From the NCBI GenBank assembly GCA_025403435.1, contig CM046344.1, positions 20,875,652 to 20,939,651 of the forward strand: a stretch of DNA of 64,000 nucleotides, read 5' to 3'. Source of the DNA: Artocarpus heterophyllus. Lineage: Eukaryota; Streptophyta; Magnoliopsida; Rosales; Moraceae. Numbering within the stretch: position 1 is the stretch's first letter; each line of letters opens with the position of its first letter. The notes below the pieces were generated by a model. The model had not been told where the DNA came from. It did no database searches and saw nothing but the letters and a program-made list of their open reading frames with translations. The position numbers and the translations under genes are program-made. Of this stretch, positions 46,688-59,295 are shown one piece after another.

Positions 46688-49495
46688 ATGACGGGAGAAG
46701 AAGGTTTTGCTGCTGGTAGCACCAAATTTGATGGTTTGGATTTTTCCTATTGGAGGATGCAAGTGGAAGACTACCTCTACAACAGGAAACTGCACTTGCC
46801 TTTGGGTAATAAGCCTGAAGGCATGAAGGATGATGAGTGAAATCTCCTTGATAGACAGGTGCTGAATGTGATCCGTTTGACTCTATCAAAGAACGTGGCC
46901 CACAACGTTGCGAAGGAGAATACTACAGCAGGGATGATGAAGGCTTTGTCAGAGATGTATGAGAAGCCCTCAGCCAATAACAAGGTACATCTCATGAAGA
47001 AGCTCTTTAATTTAAAAATGCCTAAAGGTGCCTCGGTGGTAGAGCATCTGAACAATTTCAACACCGTCTTGAACCAATTGGCCTCGGTAGAGATTAAATT
47101 TGATGATGAGATCAATGTCCTAATCCTCTTGGCCTCGTTACCGAATAGTTGGGAACCCATGAGGGTGGCCATTACCAATTCAATTGGGAATGAAAAACTA
47201 AAGTTTGTTGATGCCAGAAACTCTATTTTGGCAAAAGAAGTTTATAGGAAGGATTCAGGTGAAGCCTCTACGTCGAACTTGGCCCTCCTTAATGTTGATA
47301 ATAGGGGCAGGAAACTTGAAAGACATTCCAATAGCGATAATGGTAGGAGAGGCAAGTCGAGGAATGGGAGAAGCAAGTTGAGGAACAATAGGATTATGGA
47401 GTGTTGGAATTATGGGAGAACCAGCCACTTGAAAAAGAATTGCTAGGCTCCAAGGAAGAATGAAGACAAGAATAATGATGTTGCTAACGCTGCCATAGAA
47501 GAGGCACATGATGGCTTAATCTTGTCTGTTGACAATTCTTTTGATTCGTGGGTGATAGATTCAAGAGCATCATTCCACACTACTGTACACCGTCATGTCC
47601 TGGAGAATTATTTTACTGGAAATCATGGTAAGGTTTACCTTGTGATTGTGAACTATTGGACATTGTTGGCATTAGGGATGTTAGTTTGAAAATGCCTAAT
47701 GGGTTTGTGTGGAAGATTCAAAAGGTGAGACACGTACCTAATTTGTTGCGAAACTTGATTTCGGTAGGGCAACTGGATAACGAAGGACATAATGTGATCT
47801 TCAGTTATGGATGTTGAAAAGTCACTAAGGGAGCGATGGTTGTTGCTTGGGGATGCAAAGCTGAAACTCTCTACATTAATTCCAGTTGCAAAGATACCAT
47901 AACAGTTGATGATTCTGCTGCCAAAATTGAGCTGTGGTACTATAGGCTCGGTCACATGAGTAAGAAGGGAATGAAGGTGCTTCACTGCAAAGAAAAATTG
48001 TCAGGATTGAAAACTGTTGATCACAGTTTGTGTGAAGCCTGCATCTTTGGCAAATAGAAGAGAGTTGGTTTATCAACAACAGGCAAAGAGCCTAAGTCTA
48101 AGAAGCTGGAGCTAGTTTACACTGATGTGTGGGAACTTACGACAGTGACTTCCCTTGGTAGCGCTAACTACTATATGACATTCATTGATGACTCAAGCGT
48201 GAAGGTATGGGTTTACTTTTTAAAAAACAAATATGATGTCTTTGGTGCTTTCAAGAGATGGAGAGCAATAGTAGAGAATAAGATAGATTTGAAGGTGAAG
48301 TGCTTGTAGTCTGACAATGGAGGAGAGTACTTAGATGATCACTTTAAGCGATACTGTGCTGAGAATGGAATAAAGATGAAGAAAACTATTCTAGGGAAAC
48401 CACAGCAGAACGGTGTAATTGAAAAGATGAACAAGACTTTAAATGAGCGTGCCAGAAGCATGAGGTTGCATGCGAGGCTGCCAAATTTGTTTTGGGCTGA
48501 GGTAATTAATACAACAGCTCTTCTAATCAACAAAAGACCATCCACACTGTTGAAGTTCAAGCTATCGGAAGAAGTATGGAGCACCAAAAAGGTTGACGTC
48601 TTTTACTTGAAAGTATTTGGTTGTGTTTCCTATATTCACATTGATTCTACTGCTAGAAGTAAACTTGATGCAAAGTCAAAGAAGTGTTTTCTGCTTGGCA
48701 ATGGTGGACTTGAGTTTGGTTATCGTTTCTGGGATGACCAAAATTGAAAGATTATCAGAAGTAAGGTTGTGATCTTCAATGAAGGTGTTCTGTATAAAGA
48801 TAGAGATAGCAGTGACTCCAAAAGTTCAGGTTCTGAAGGTGAGAAGCCTGAGGTGATTCCATTGAAGGATCTTCCTGAAGTGGAGGTGCAAAATCTAGAG
48901 GTTGAAGACCAAGAGAATGTAGCTCCAGAAGGAAATCAAAGTACTCCTGCCACACCAGTTAGGAGATCTTACAAAACTATCAGACCGCCGTAGAGATACT
49001 CTCCTTATCTGCATTACATCTTATTGACCGACAAAGGAGAACCATAGAGTTATGATGAAGCCATGCAGGCTAAAGATTCAGTCAAGTGGGAGTAAGCCAT
49101 GAGGGATGAGATGGATTCCTTAATGTCCAATCAGACATGGCAACTAGCAAAGCTACCACAGGCCAAAAAGGCCTTGCACAATAATGGATATACCTGATAA
49201 AAGATGAAAGCGATGGCAGCAATGGTATAAGGCAAGGCTGGTGGTAAAAGGCTTTCAGCAGAAAGAAGGCATCGACTTTAATAAGATTTTTTCTCCGATG
49301 GTGAAATTAACCACGATCAGGACTGTACTTATGCTAGTGGCAAATGAAGACTTTTTCTTAGAATAGTTGGATGTTAAGATGGCTTTTCTCTATGGTGATT
49401 TGGAGGAGGAGATCTACATGAAGTAGCCACAAGGTTTCGAAGTACCAGGTAAGGAGAACTTGGTATGTAAACTTCAAAAGAGCTTGTATGGGCTT
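46688..49495 (+). pseudogene. 5' half of the TNT1-94-like gag-pol, degenerate
   Basis: Gag opens MTGEEGFAAGSTKFDG and has an early in-frame TGA (46838-46840) and a stop at 47446 after a damaged zinc knuckle. The protease reads DSRASFHTT, with the glycine after DS replaced by arginine. Integrase segments are ELWYYRLGHMSKKGM, then a stop, VYTDVWELTT, FIDDSSVKVWVYF, SDNGGEYLDDHF and GKPQQNGVIEK. RT begins near 49080 (ARLVVKGFQQKEGIDF, LDVKMAFLYGDLEEEIYM) and is cut in KSLYGL by the nested element. At least six stops or shifts are visible. Confidence 0.85.
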
Positions 49496-49751
49496 TGAAG
49501 TTTTTTGAAATAATTCTTCTTATTCTCTTTATTGGATAATTCAGAAATACATATATATTGATTGGCTGCTATTTAGCAAGCCACAAAAACAAGGGCTAAT
49601 CAAACTAACAGAGGATATTCCTCCACTAAATAAGGAAAGAAAAGAAAATTGAAATTTGGCAATGTAATACCAGATTCTCTTTATTACAGCATAGGAAAAA
49701 ATAAGGGATAAAATCCCTATAATCCCTAATTGATTATGGACGAGAATTCCA
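49496..49751 (-). repeat. 3' LTR of the minus-strand copia element
   Basis: 256 bp. The polypurine tract (gcttgaggtggagtg on the minus strand) adjoins it on the right. Confidence 0.9.
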
Positions 49752-49801
49752 CACTCCACCTCAAGCTGGGTTGTAAATGTTGTACATACACAGCTTGTGA
49801 G

Positions 49802-52800
49802 TCAGTTCTTCAAAATTAGTTCGTGGAAGAGCTTTGGTGAGAATGTCTGCCGTTTGAGACCTAGTAGGTGTGTATATGAGTTGAACAATTGAGTTTTCAA
49901 TTTTCTCAAAGATGAAGTGTCGATGTGTTTTGTCTGATCATGGTGCACAGGATTCTTTGCAATGCTAATGGCCGCTTGATTATCCAAGAACATCTTGATA
50001 GGTTTCTTGCTAGCAACTCCCAGTTCACTGAGGAATCTTTGTATCCATATCCCTTCATAAATACCTAGGGCTAGAACTCTGAATTTTGCCTTGCACTGCT
50101 TTTTGAAACTACAGGTTGCTTTTTGCTTCTCCAGGTCACAAGGTTTCCCCATACAAAGGAGCAGTACCCTGATGTGGAACGCCTATCTGACATATCTCCT
50201 ACCCAGTCAGCATCTGAGAAGACTTCAATTTCTCTATTGTCATTCTTTTTGTACAATAGTCCTTTTCCTAAGGTCATCTTAAGATACCTCAAAATTCTAT
50301 TCACCGCCTCCATATGTTCTTCGGTCGGGTTGTTCATGAATTGACTTACAATGCTCATAGGGAATCCAATGTCAGGTCGAGTGTGTGAGAGCTAGATGAG
50401 GCGACCAACCAGTTTTTGATATCTCCCCCTGTCCACTGGTGCACTATCCTTCTTAGTTCCAATCTTCTTGGTTGAATCCATGGGAGTATCTGCTGGTTTG
50501 CATCCTAGCATACATGTTTCCTTTAGTAAATCTAGAACATATTTACATTGGGAGACAAATATGCCCTTCTTAGACCGAGCCACCTCCATGCCAAGAAAGT
50601 ACCTGACATAGCCAAGGTCTTTGATTTCAAATTCTGTGGCTAATAGTTTCTTCATTTTCACTAGTTCATCCTCATAATCACCTGTTAAAATAATGTCATC
50701 AACATACACTATTAGGACTGCAACTTTTCTTTCAGAGGAGAACTTCACGAATGTGTGATCTGCCTGGCATTGAGTATATCCGTACCCTATTATTGAGCTT
50801 GCAAACTTGCCAAACCAAGCACGAGGGGACTGTTTTAATCCATACAAAGATTAATTAAGTTTGCAAACCTTGTTGTGATTTGAAGCAGTTTCCAATCCTA
50901 GTGGAATCTCTATATACACTTCTTCTTCCAAATCACCATTTAGGAATGCTTTTTTGACATCCAGTTGATGCAAGGGCCAATCTCTAGTTAGCTGCAAGAG
51001 AGAGTAGGATTCTAACAGTGTTAAGTTTGGCGACTAGTGCAAATGTTTCTTGGTAGTCTATTCCATAAGTCTGAGTGAAGCCCTTAGCAACAAGACGAGC
51101 TTTCAACTTCTTAATGCTCCCATCAGCTTTGTGTTTGACAGTGAAAATCCATTTACACCCAACTGGTTTCTTTCCATTAGGAAGATCAGAGATTACCCAC
51201 GTACCATTTTTCTCTAAAGCTGTAATTTCTTCATTCACAGCCAATCTCCATGCAGGATTACTAAGAGCTTCCTGAATAGAGTGAGGTACCTGCACACTAT
51301 CGAGAGAGGAGACAAAAGCCTGATATGATGGTGATAGTCCTTCGTATGAAACAAACTTGCAGATAGGATGATTGGTGCAAGACCTAACACCTTTTCTCAA
51401 AGCAATTGGTACATCCAAATCACCAAGGATAGGTACAGTGTCCTCAAGACTAGAATTTCCCTTTCCTTAGTGAATTTGGATAGGAGGAATTTGAACTTGG
51501 TTCAGTGGGTTGGTCAAGCGTGAGAGGTATTGAGTGCACTATCTATCTCTCAGGCCTCGTCCTTCTAGTATAGACACGGAACTCTTTGCTTGCAAATTGA
51601 AGAGGACTTGACATGTTACAGATAGGAGTGTGGAAGTTATTTGTAGAAGGAAGACTCTTAGTTTGGTTAAGAGTTTGGATTGTGTTTGTAGGAGGAAGAC
51701 TTTCAGGGGTGAGACTCTTGGGTTTTTCTAGGATTTGAATGGCATTTGGTTGGTATGATTGTGAAGGTGAGTAATTCATGGACAGTTGAGGAAGGTGAGG
51801 TTCATCGCCATGATAATCATCCCAAAACTGATATTCACTCATGTTCTCCCCCTGAATTGAAGGTTTGGGATAATATGCCTGATGTTCAAAAAATGTGACA
51901 TCCATGGAGTTGTATATTTTCTTGGTGATGGGAGAGTAACATTTGTAGCCCTTTTGGTGTGAAGAATACCTAAGGAACATACATTTGATGGATTTGGGAT
52001 CCAATTTGCTACGGTATTGTTGATGGATATGAACAAATGTCGTGCATCTGAATATTTTAGGTTCCAAAGAGGTGACTATTTTGGTGTGTGGAAATATTTA
52101 AAGAAAAGCTTGGCAAGGGGTTTGGAATTTAAGAATTCTAGAAGACATTCTATTAATGAGATATGCTGGTATAAGTACTACCTCTCCCCAAAAATGTTTC
52201 GGGACATGTGTGGAGAACATGAGTGATCGGGCTACTTCCAATAAGTGTCTGTTTTTTCTCTCTACAACTCCATTTTGTTGGGGTGTGTCAATGCAAGAAC
52301 TTAAGTAAACTATTCCTTGACTTAAGAGATATGAGCCTAGGATATTTTTGAAATATTCTTTGGCATTGTCGGTTTTCAGACTTGAATCTTGGTGTGGAAT
52401 TGGGTTTGTATCATGGTGTTGAAATTTTCAAAGATTTGACCCACTTCGGATTTTTCTTTCATTAGAAATATCCATGTCAACCTAGTGTGATCGTCAACAA
52501 ATGACGCGAACTATCGTGTTCCCATTAAATTTTTTATTCTTGATGGGCCCCACACATCACTATGTATCATGGCAAATGGATGAGATGGTTTGTATGGGAG
52601 ACTGGGATAATTGGTACGAGTATGTTTGGCTAATTGCCAAATTTCACAACTAAACAACTTTGGGCTTTTATTGATAAACATAGAAGGAAATAGTTTTTCA
52701 AGATACATAAAACTTGGATGACCAAGACGAAAATGCCATAACATAATCTCACTTTCTTTATTGACAAGAGAATTCGAAATTGACTGACTCTTAAAGGACA

Positions 52801-54308
52801 CACAATTTGCACTTTGAGTTTGTCTTCCATAAAACAATGGCCTTTGAGGAGATAGAGTCCAGAACACATCTCAGCACTGTCAATCATCTTCCCTAAATCT
52901 AAATCCTAAACTTCACACATGTTTGGGAAAAATTTAGTCACACAATTGAGATCACGAGTTAATTTACTAATAGATAACAAATTATAGTCCAACTTAGGAA
53001 TGTGGAGAACAGAGTTTAGAGTTATGTCCTTTGAAATGGTAATAGAACCTATTCCCTCAACTTTTGATAGGGACCCATCTGCAATTCAAATTGTATAGCT
53101 TTCTTTACATGGACTGTACTCATGAAACAAATTAGTGTTACCCGTCATATGGTCTAATGCTCCAAAGTCAATGATCCATAGACTTGTGTGTTGTTTATTT
53201 ACAATAAAGGCATTTGAGTGTTTACCTTTCTGTGCTAACATGCCAGTTCCAAAACCTGAGGTACCAGTCTGGGTTGTAGAGTTTGGCTGAACATTTTTTA
53301 TAGCATCTTGAGTTGTTCTTTGGTGAACGGACTGGCCTTCGAAGGTGGAGGATTTTCGTCAGTGGTAGCAGTAGTATTGGCATGGCTTTCCTTCTCATTT
53401 GCAGGTCATGAGGACTTATAGTCCACTGGTTTGCCATGGATTTTCTAACAGTTTTCTCTAAGGTACCCAAGTTTGCGACAATGGTCACACCAAGGTCTCC
53501 CTTTCCTTTGTTAATTGTCACTGTTGTTGTTGCTCTAGTGGCTACGAGCAGCAAGAGCAAAACCTTCTAGTGTTGGAAAAGAGTTTTGGGATCCCAACAT
53601 CACCTTCTTTCTACTTTCTTCACGGCAAACTTCAGAAAACGCCTCTCGGGGGCTTGGAAGAGGCTTGATTCCCATCACTCTCCCTTTAACCTCGTCAAGA
53701 TTTTTGTTCAGGCCGAGTAAGAACTTGAACATTCGTTTCTACTCTAAAATTTTTCGATATAATGTTGTGTCTTCAGAACACTTCCAGTTGTGGACTTTGA
53801 ACATGTCGAGTTGCTGCCAGAGACGAGTCAGATGGTTGAAGTACTAGGTTTTCGTGAGATCTCCTTGGCGTAAATCGTGCAGGTTTGCTTCAATTTTGAA
53901 CAATTCTGTGGTGTTTTTAGTGCTTGAATATGTCTCCCTTACGGCATCCCAGATTTCCTTCACGGTCCCATAGAAAAGAAAGTTCTCCCCAATGTCATTG
54001 TTCATTGAATTAATTAACCACGACATCACCATATGATTCTCAGCCTTCTAACTCTTGAATCTAGGGTCATCCTTCTTTGGAATTGCGACTTCACCTGTGA
54101 GGTAGTCATCCTTGCCTTTTCTGCAAATATACATCATTACGGACTGGGACCACTGAAGGTTATTGTGCCCGTTGAGTTTGTGACTGGTGATAAGAAGAGA
54201 AGTGGATTTTGTTCCTCCATGATTGTTCCCAATGGGTGGCGGTTCTGGGTTGGAGGTCACTTTAGACGAGGAGCTTTGTCTCACAACAGCCATGTCATAT
54301 TTTGTCAT
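49802..54308 (-). pseudogene. Gag-pol of the nested minus-strand copia element, degenerate
   Basis: Read on the minus strand: gag opens MTKYDMAVVRQSSSS (54308 on), then further gag frames (53844-54032, 53535-53732). The protease is altered to DFGALDHMTG (near 53140), followed by integrase pieces (HFRLGHPSFMYLEKLFPS, near 52740). RT follows at 51418-50984 and 50847-50392 (YVDDIILTG), with RNase H from 50358 (YSDADW-like EVFSDADWVGD). Repeated stops and shifts separate these pieces. Order and motifs match the young copia element. Confidence 0.85.
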
Positions 54309-54346
54309 GGGGAATTAGGTTTTCAGAGAGAGGGGCTCTGATACCA

Positions 54347-54602
54347 TGAAGTTTTCTGAAATAATTCTTCTTATTCTCTTTATTGGATAATTCAAAAATA
54401 CATATACATTGACTGGCTGCTATTTAGCAAGCCACAAAAACAGGGGCTAATCAAACTAACGGAGGATGTTCCTCCACTAAATAAGGAAAGAAAAGAAAAT
54501 TGAAATCTGGCAATGTAATACCAGATTCTCTTTATTACAGCATAGCAAAAAATAAGGGATAAAATCCCTATCATCCCTAATTGATTATGGACGAGAATTC
54601 CA
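54347..54602 (-). repeat. 5' LTR of the minus-strand copia element
   Basis: 256 bp, joined without gap to the primer site (TGGTATCAGAGCCCC on the minus strand, 54346-54332). Confidence 0.9.
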
Positions 54603-55701
54603 TAGCCTTAAACAAGTTCCCAGGCAGTGGTACAAGAAGTTTGACGGTTTTATATGCAACAATGATTTTTGAAGTGTCAGGGAGATCATTGTTGTTATGT
54701 AAAGAATTTTGATGACTCCTACATCATATTGTTGCTATATGTCGATGACATGCTGATAGCAGGAGATTGCAAATAGGATATTGACAAGTTAAAGAAGGAA
54801 GCTGTCTAAGGAGTTTGCAATGAAGGATTTGGGTGCTGCAAAACAAATCCTTGGGATGAGAATAACGAAGAACAGTAATGGGCTAAAACTATCACAGGAA
54901 GAATATGTTGAAAAGGTGCCTAGCAAATTCAACATGAGTAATGCGAAGCCTGTGAGTACTCCTTTGGCCAGTCACTTTAAGTTATCAAAGGAGCAATCAA
55001 CGACCATAGAGCAGGAGTGAGACCACATGACGAAAGTGCCTTATGCTTCTGCTATAGGTAGTCTCATGTATGCCATGGTTTGTACTAGGCCAGACACTGC
55101 ACATGCAGTGGGAGTTGTAAGTAGGTACATAAGCAATCCAAGTAAACAGCATTGGGAGGTAGTGAAGTAGATTCTCATATATCTGAGAGGTACTACGGGT
55201 TTAGCACTGTGTTTCAAGAAGTCAGATTTAGGACTACAGGACTATGTCGATGCTGATATGGCTAGAGACATTGATGGCAGAAAGAGTACCACCGGTTTTG
55301 TCTACACTTTGGGTGGCACTGTAGTTAGTTGGGTCTCGAAGTTACAAAAGATAGTTGCACTCTCTACAACAGAAGCAGAGTATGTAGCAATAACAGAAGT
55401 GAGCAAGGAAATGATTTGGTTGCAGTCGTTCTTAGAAGAATTGGGTCACAAGCAGGAAAGGAGTGCATTACACAGTGAGAGTCAGAGAGCCATTCACTTG
55501 GCGAAAAATCCTGCATTTCATGCTAGGACGAAGCATATACAATTACGGTATCACTTTATCAGGTCGGCTTTGGTAGATGGGGTGTTAAAGCTTGAGAAGA
55601 TTCTTGGGAGTCAGAATCTAGCAAATATGCTCACCAAGACGATTCCTATTAAGAAACTAAAGTTGTGTGCAACTTTAGTTGGACTTCTCCATGAGGCATG
55701 A
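54603..55701 (+). pseudogene. 3' half of the TNT1-94-like pol (RT end and RNase H)
   Basis: It resumes in RT just after the nested element (LKQVPRQWYKKFDGF), keeps LLYVDDMLIAG near 54735, and continues through ILGMRITKNSNGLKLSQEEY to RNase H (GRKSTTGFVYTLGG, EAEYVAITE, HIQLRYHFIR), ending near 55701. Several stops occur in the RT part; the last 147 codons are open. Confidence 0.85.
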
Positions 55702-55736
55702 GAAGTTGTTGATTGATTAGTCTCCAAGTAGGAGAT

Positions 55737-56341
55737 TGTTGCAATATGGAGCCAAATCAACCTAGCACAAGAGAAAGAAGAAAAAAAAAAAAGAGAAGGG
55801 GTCAGTGGCTTGGTGCTGCGGTGCCTAAAATGAGGGCCGCGGCGCCCGCCCCAGTGCAAACCAGCACCGCGGCGCCCAGAGTTTGGTTTCTTGTGATATT
55901 TTTGAGTCAAAGTCGAATTCAAACGCCTCAAAAATGGAAAACTACTAGGGTTTCTCATTAGTTGCTATTTGTTTCTTCTTTGATGTATAAATCGACATAA
56001 GGTGGCTAGGGTTATGTGTGTGACTTGGTGTAAGTGGCATTATTTTGTGTGAGGCATATTTTTGTGAGAGCTCCATTGTTGAGAGAAAAATTCCCACAAA
56101 AGGTGCTAGGTAGAAGAAAGATTTGAAAAACACTATTTGAGAATGTGTGGTAAATTTCTCTTGTAATCTGTAATCTCCTTCGTCATAGTGGAATTTGCAA
56201 CGGCAGAAACAGGACATAGTCTCGAATTTCGACGAACTTGTATAAAATTTAGCGTCTTTCTTTCTTCTTTTCTCTAATTTCTTTTCTGCAATTATTCGTT
56301 CTTGCGATCCTTAGAATTAGGAGGTGCCTAATTCCCCAACA
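55737..56341 (+). repeat. 3' LTR of the TNT1-94-like element
   Basis: 605 bp, preceded by a short purine-rich tract (aagtaggagat). It ends CCCCAACA, followed by GCCAC and the antiporter frame. Confidence 0.9.
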
Positions 56342-57089
56342 GCCACTCAGGTCGGTGAGACTGCCATGGCTGTAGCCACCTTCAACAACGTCGCTGCATG
56401 AATTCTGCTCGCTCTTGCCATCGCCCTAGCCAACGGCAACAACCACAGGCAAGGTTTCTTATTCTTTCTTTTTTTAGTGATCTCCACTAAATTTTTACTC
56501 AATTCTTTAACTTTTACTGTCTCTTTTTTTTCATTCCTCTAAAATATTCCTTTTTCTTTCGATTTTTGGACCCTACATTTGCCCTTTAGTGTCACTGTGG
56601 GTTCTATTATTCGGCTTTGTCTTTGTGGCTTTCATGATTGTTCTGGTAAGGCCATTGATCAATTGGGTGTCACTCCGAAGAGAAGTGTTCATTGATGAGG
56701 CATGCGTCTGCTTGACACTAGCCAACGTGATGGCATCAGGGTTCGTGACGGACCTCATAGGATCCATTCTGTCTTCGGGGCATTTGTGTTCGGTCTAACT
56801 ATCACTAAAGGGGGTGAGTTTGCAGGGACGCTGATCAAGAGAATAGAGCACTTCGTGTCGGGGCTACTTATGCCGCTCTACTTTGCGTCGAGCAGGCTAA
56901 AGACCGATGTCACAAAGATAAGAGGCACGCAGGCATGGACGCTGTTGTTGCTGGCGCAAGATTCTTGGAACGTTTGTGGTGGCCACGATGTGGATGATTC
57001 CTGTCAGGGAGTCCTTGGCTTTAGGAGTGCTTATGAACACTAAGGGCTTGGTTGAGCTTATTGTTCTCAATATTGGCAAGGAGAAGAAA

Positions 57090-59295
57090 GTAATCAAGTG
57101 TGCATTTTGATCATTGCGTTATTTAATTATTAACGCATGTGTATAATATACCTGCAACCACATTGAATTTAGGGAGCAGATTTCAACTTTTTATTTTTAC
57201 ATAGAGTTGGATGTTAGAATATGCCTCTAACCACATTAGACTTTAATAATTTAAGTTGTCAATCCCATATGTTTTTCCCATTAACAACGACACCAGAATC
57301 TGAAAGACAACATCTGATACAAAAAGAAAATTAATTTAAAGTGGATTTTCTTTTTCATTGCTGCTGATTACATCTTTGAAATGTAGATGTTATTTATAAT
57401 TGGTGAGAAATTTAACACTGACGTCACTTTTCAAAAGCAACCACTCTTTAGTGTTCATTATGTAATACTTTTGTCTTTTTTGAGATTGCTTGCGTTGGTG
57501 GCCGACTCTTTCTCCTTCTTTAAGTGCCTGTATTTTTCCTCTTCCTGTTCTTCTTCTTCTTCTTCTTCTTATTTTAAAAAAATATTATCAATATTTTTAA
57601 TAAATCTTAGTGGAATTCAGCCCGAGTTGCTAGTTAGTCATGACTGCCAATCTAGTTGAAATGTTCTCGTTAGTTTTCATATCAGCTATCATGTCAAAAG
57701 GATTAATTAAAAATTAACATATCTTTAAAAACAATTATTTGAAATTAGTATTTATAAAGTGTTTAACAAATGTGGTTTGAACTAATATTAATTAAAAATT
57801 TTGTAGCACGAGAAAGTTTTATATTATAGCTTAATTTTTATTGATAATATAACATGTGAATGTTTTACGCTGTAGTAAATAAAAGTTTAGTTGAAACTAA
57901 AATTATCAAACATGCAATTAGAATATCGCATAGCTTTTCTCTTCGATATGAGCATATAAAGGAAGGATGCTATGTTTCTTTGTTTTTTTTTTTTTTCCTC
58001 TAAGTGAGGAAGGATGCTATGTGATTGAGCTAAATTAAACTCCATGCCCTTTTCACCACCATCCTTAATTTTGGCAGAGCAAGAACAAACTAAAGTATTA
58101 GTAACCTTTGCTTTATACAATAGTGGAGGATGCTATTTACACATTATCATATATAACATGTAGTGTTAAATGTTGTGCTTGTCAACATCGACCAACAATA
58201 AAATTGATATTGATTTTACAAACTCGCGAAGAGTTTTCTTTTCTCTTTGAATTTCGATAGTTGGAAGGTAATCATAAAGATCAAGTTGTATTTTATGTTA
58301 GTGTTAATGAGATTTTCATCTCTAGGGCACACTAGCTATATGTGCGTAAATAATCGGCTTTAGGCTTGCCGCGTACAATGTATTAAATGTTTGACTAATT
58401 ATTAAGAGCATTACCCCCTTATAGGAGTGTTCCTTAGTTGCCTTTAAAGGCCCTTCTGGATTCATCTATAACGTTTTACATTAATTTGTGACGATATCAT
58501 CTAAGAGCACATAAACATTTTTTTTAATTATAAAGTAGTGTATGTGTCACCATATTTTACATATTACGTCTGTTCATAAATAATTGGTATTTGAGCAATT
58601 TGTCTATGTCATCTTAGGAGATTTTTTTTTAAAAATAAATTAATATAAGAAACTTATGCAGACCATTATGGTTGTTGTAATAAGACAAATTAGTAATCAA
58701 TGTGCCAAGCATTGTTATAGTCTGATATACTAATTGATAATTTTCTTCCTAGTGAGCTATGCAAATGTTAATCTTCCTGAAATTTAATTACAATCCACAT
58801 GTTGGCTAATAACCAAACCGAAAAATTAAAGCATATGTAGTGTTTCAAATGCAGAGCCAAATAAAAAATTAGACTTCTTTTTTTGGGAAAAAAACGTGAA
58901 TAAAAATATATGCTTCTTCGTTGTCAAAGTGGCCACGAGCAGCTAAGTCATAAGCAGACAGTTTTTGGTGACAACTAAATATATGAGTGGGACATGGTTC
59001 TGTCGCTGCATTATTATTTGCTATCACTGAGTTCTGCCTAATTTGAATATTGAGTAGTCCTTATAGTACTTGAAAATTGCTTTTGTCATGTTTTGACTAT
59101 TTATAGTATATTCTATACATAGCTAGTGCAGTCTACGTATATATTTCTTATGGGGAATTGAATCGTAACCTTAACATCAACATATATGCACATATTCAAG
59201 AAAAGTTTATAACTCTTCAAAAGAATTAAATTTACAGCATATATATATATATATATTAATATTGATTTTTTCATATATAATAAAACAACACGTAG
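57090..59295. other. Old intron 2 of the CHX20-type pseudogene
   Basis: It begins with GT after GKEKK codons and ends CACGTAG before VLNDEM, the same intron position as in the first gene. It contains a TTC microsatellite (57540-57570) and a MITE-like unit at about 57760-57905 (TGTTTAACAAA ... TTATCAAACATG). No coding frame is supported. Confidence 0.6.

Larger units (their letters stand above)
49496..54602 (-). mobile_element. Nested Ty1/copia retrotransposon on the minus strand
   Basis: Two 256-bp LTRs differ at ten positions by eye (about 96% identity). In minus orientation the LTR reads TGGAATTC...ACTTCA. The primer site is 54346-54332 and the polypurine tract 49770-49752. It interrupts the RT of the TNT1-94-like element inside its YGLK motif. 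The flanks GGCTT and GCCTT are a probable target duplication, with two extra bases on the right. Its gag is related to that of the element at 15135-20118 (LNG.N.L.WSQSV, GKGKD.YLTGE). Confidence 0.92.
46057..56341 (+). mobile_element. Tork/TNT1-94-like copia retrotransposon with a nested element
   Basis: LTRs of 597 and 605 bp begin TGTTGCAATATGG and end CCTAATTCC.TAACA-type TG...CA ends. The target duplication is ACCAC/GCCAC (one mismatch), interrupting the antiporter codons for LLTT-QVGET. The internal region has gag, protease, integrase, RT and RNase H of TNT1-94 type, all broken by stops. Without the 5107-bp nested element it is about 5.2 kb. LTR identity is by eye only about nine in ten, so it is older than the other two copia elements. 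Confidence 0.92.

Noticed and set aside
57387..57659. 90-codon frame in the old intron of the second antiporter
   Set aside because: It contains a serine run from a TTC microsatellite and no known motif.
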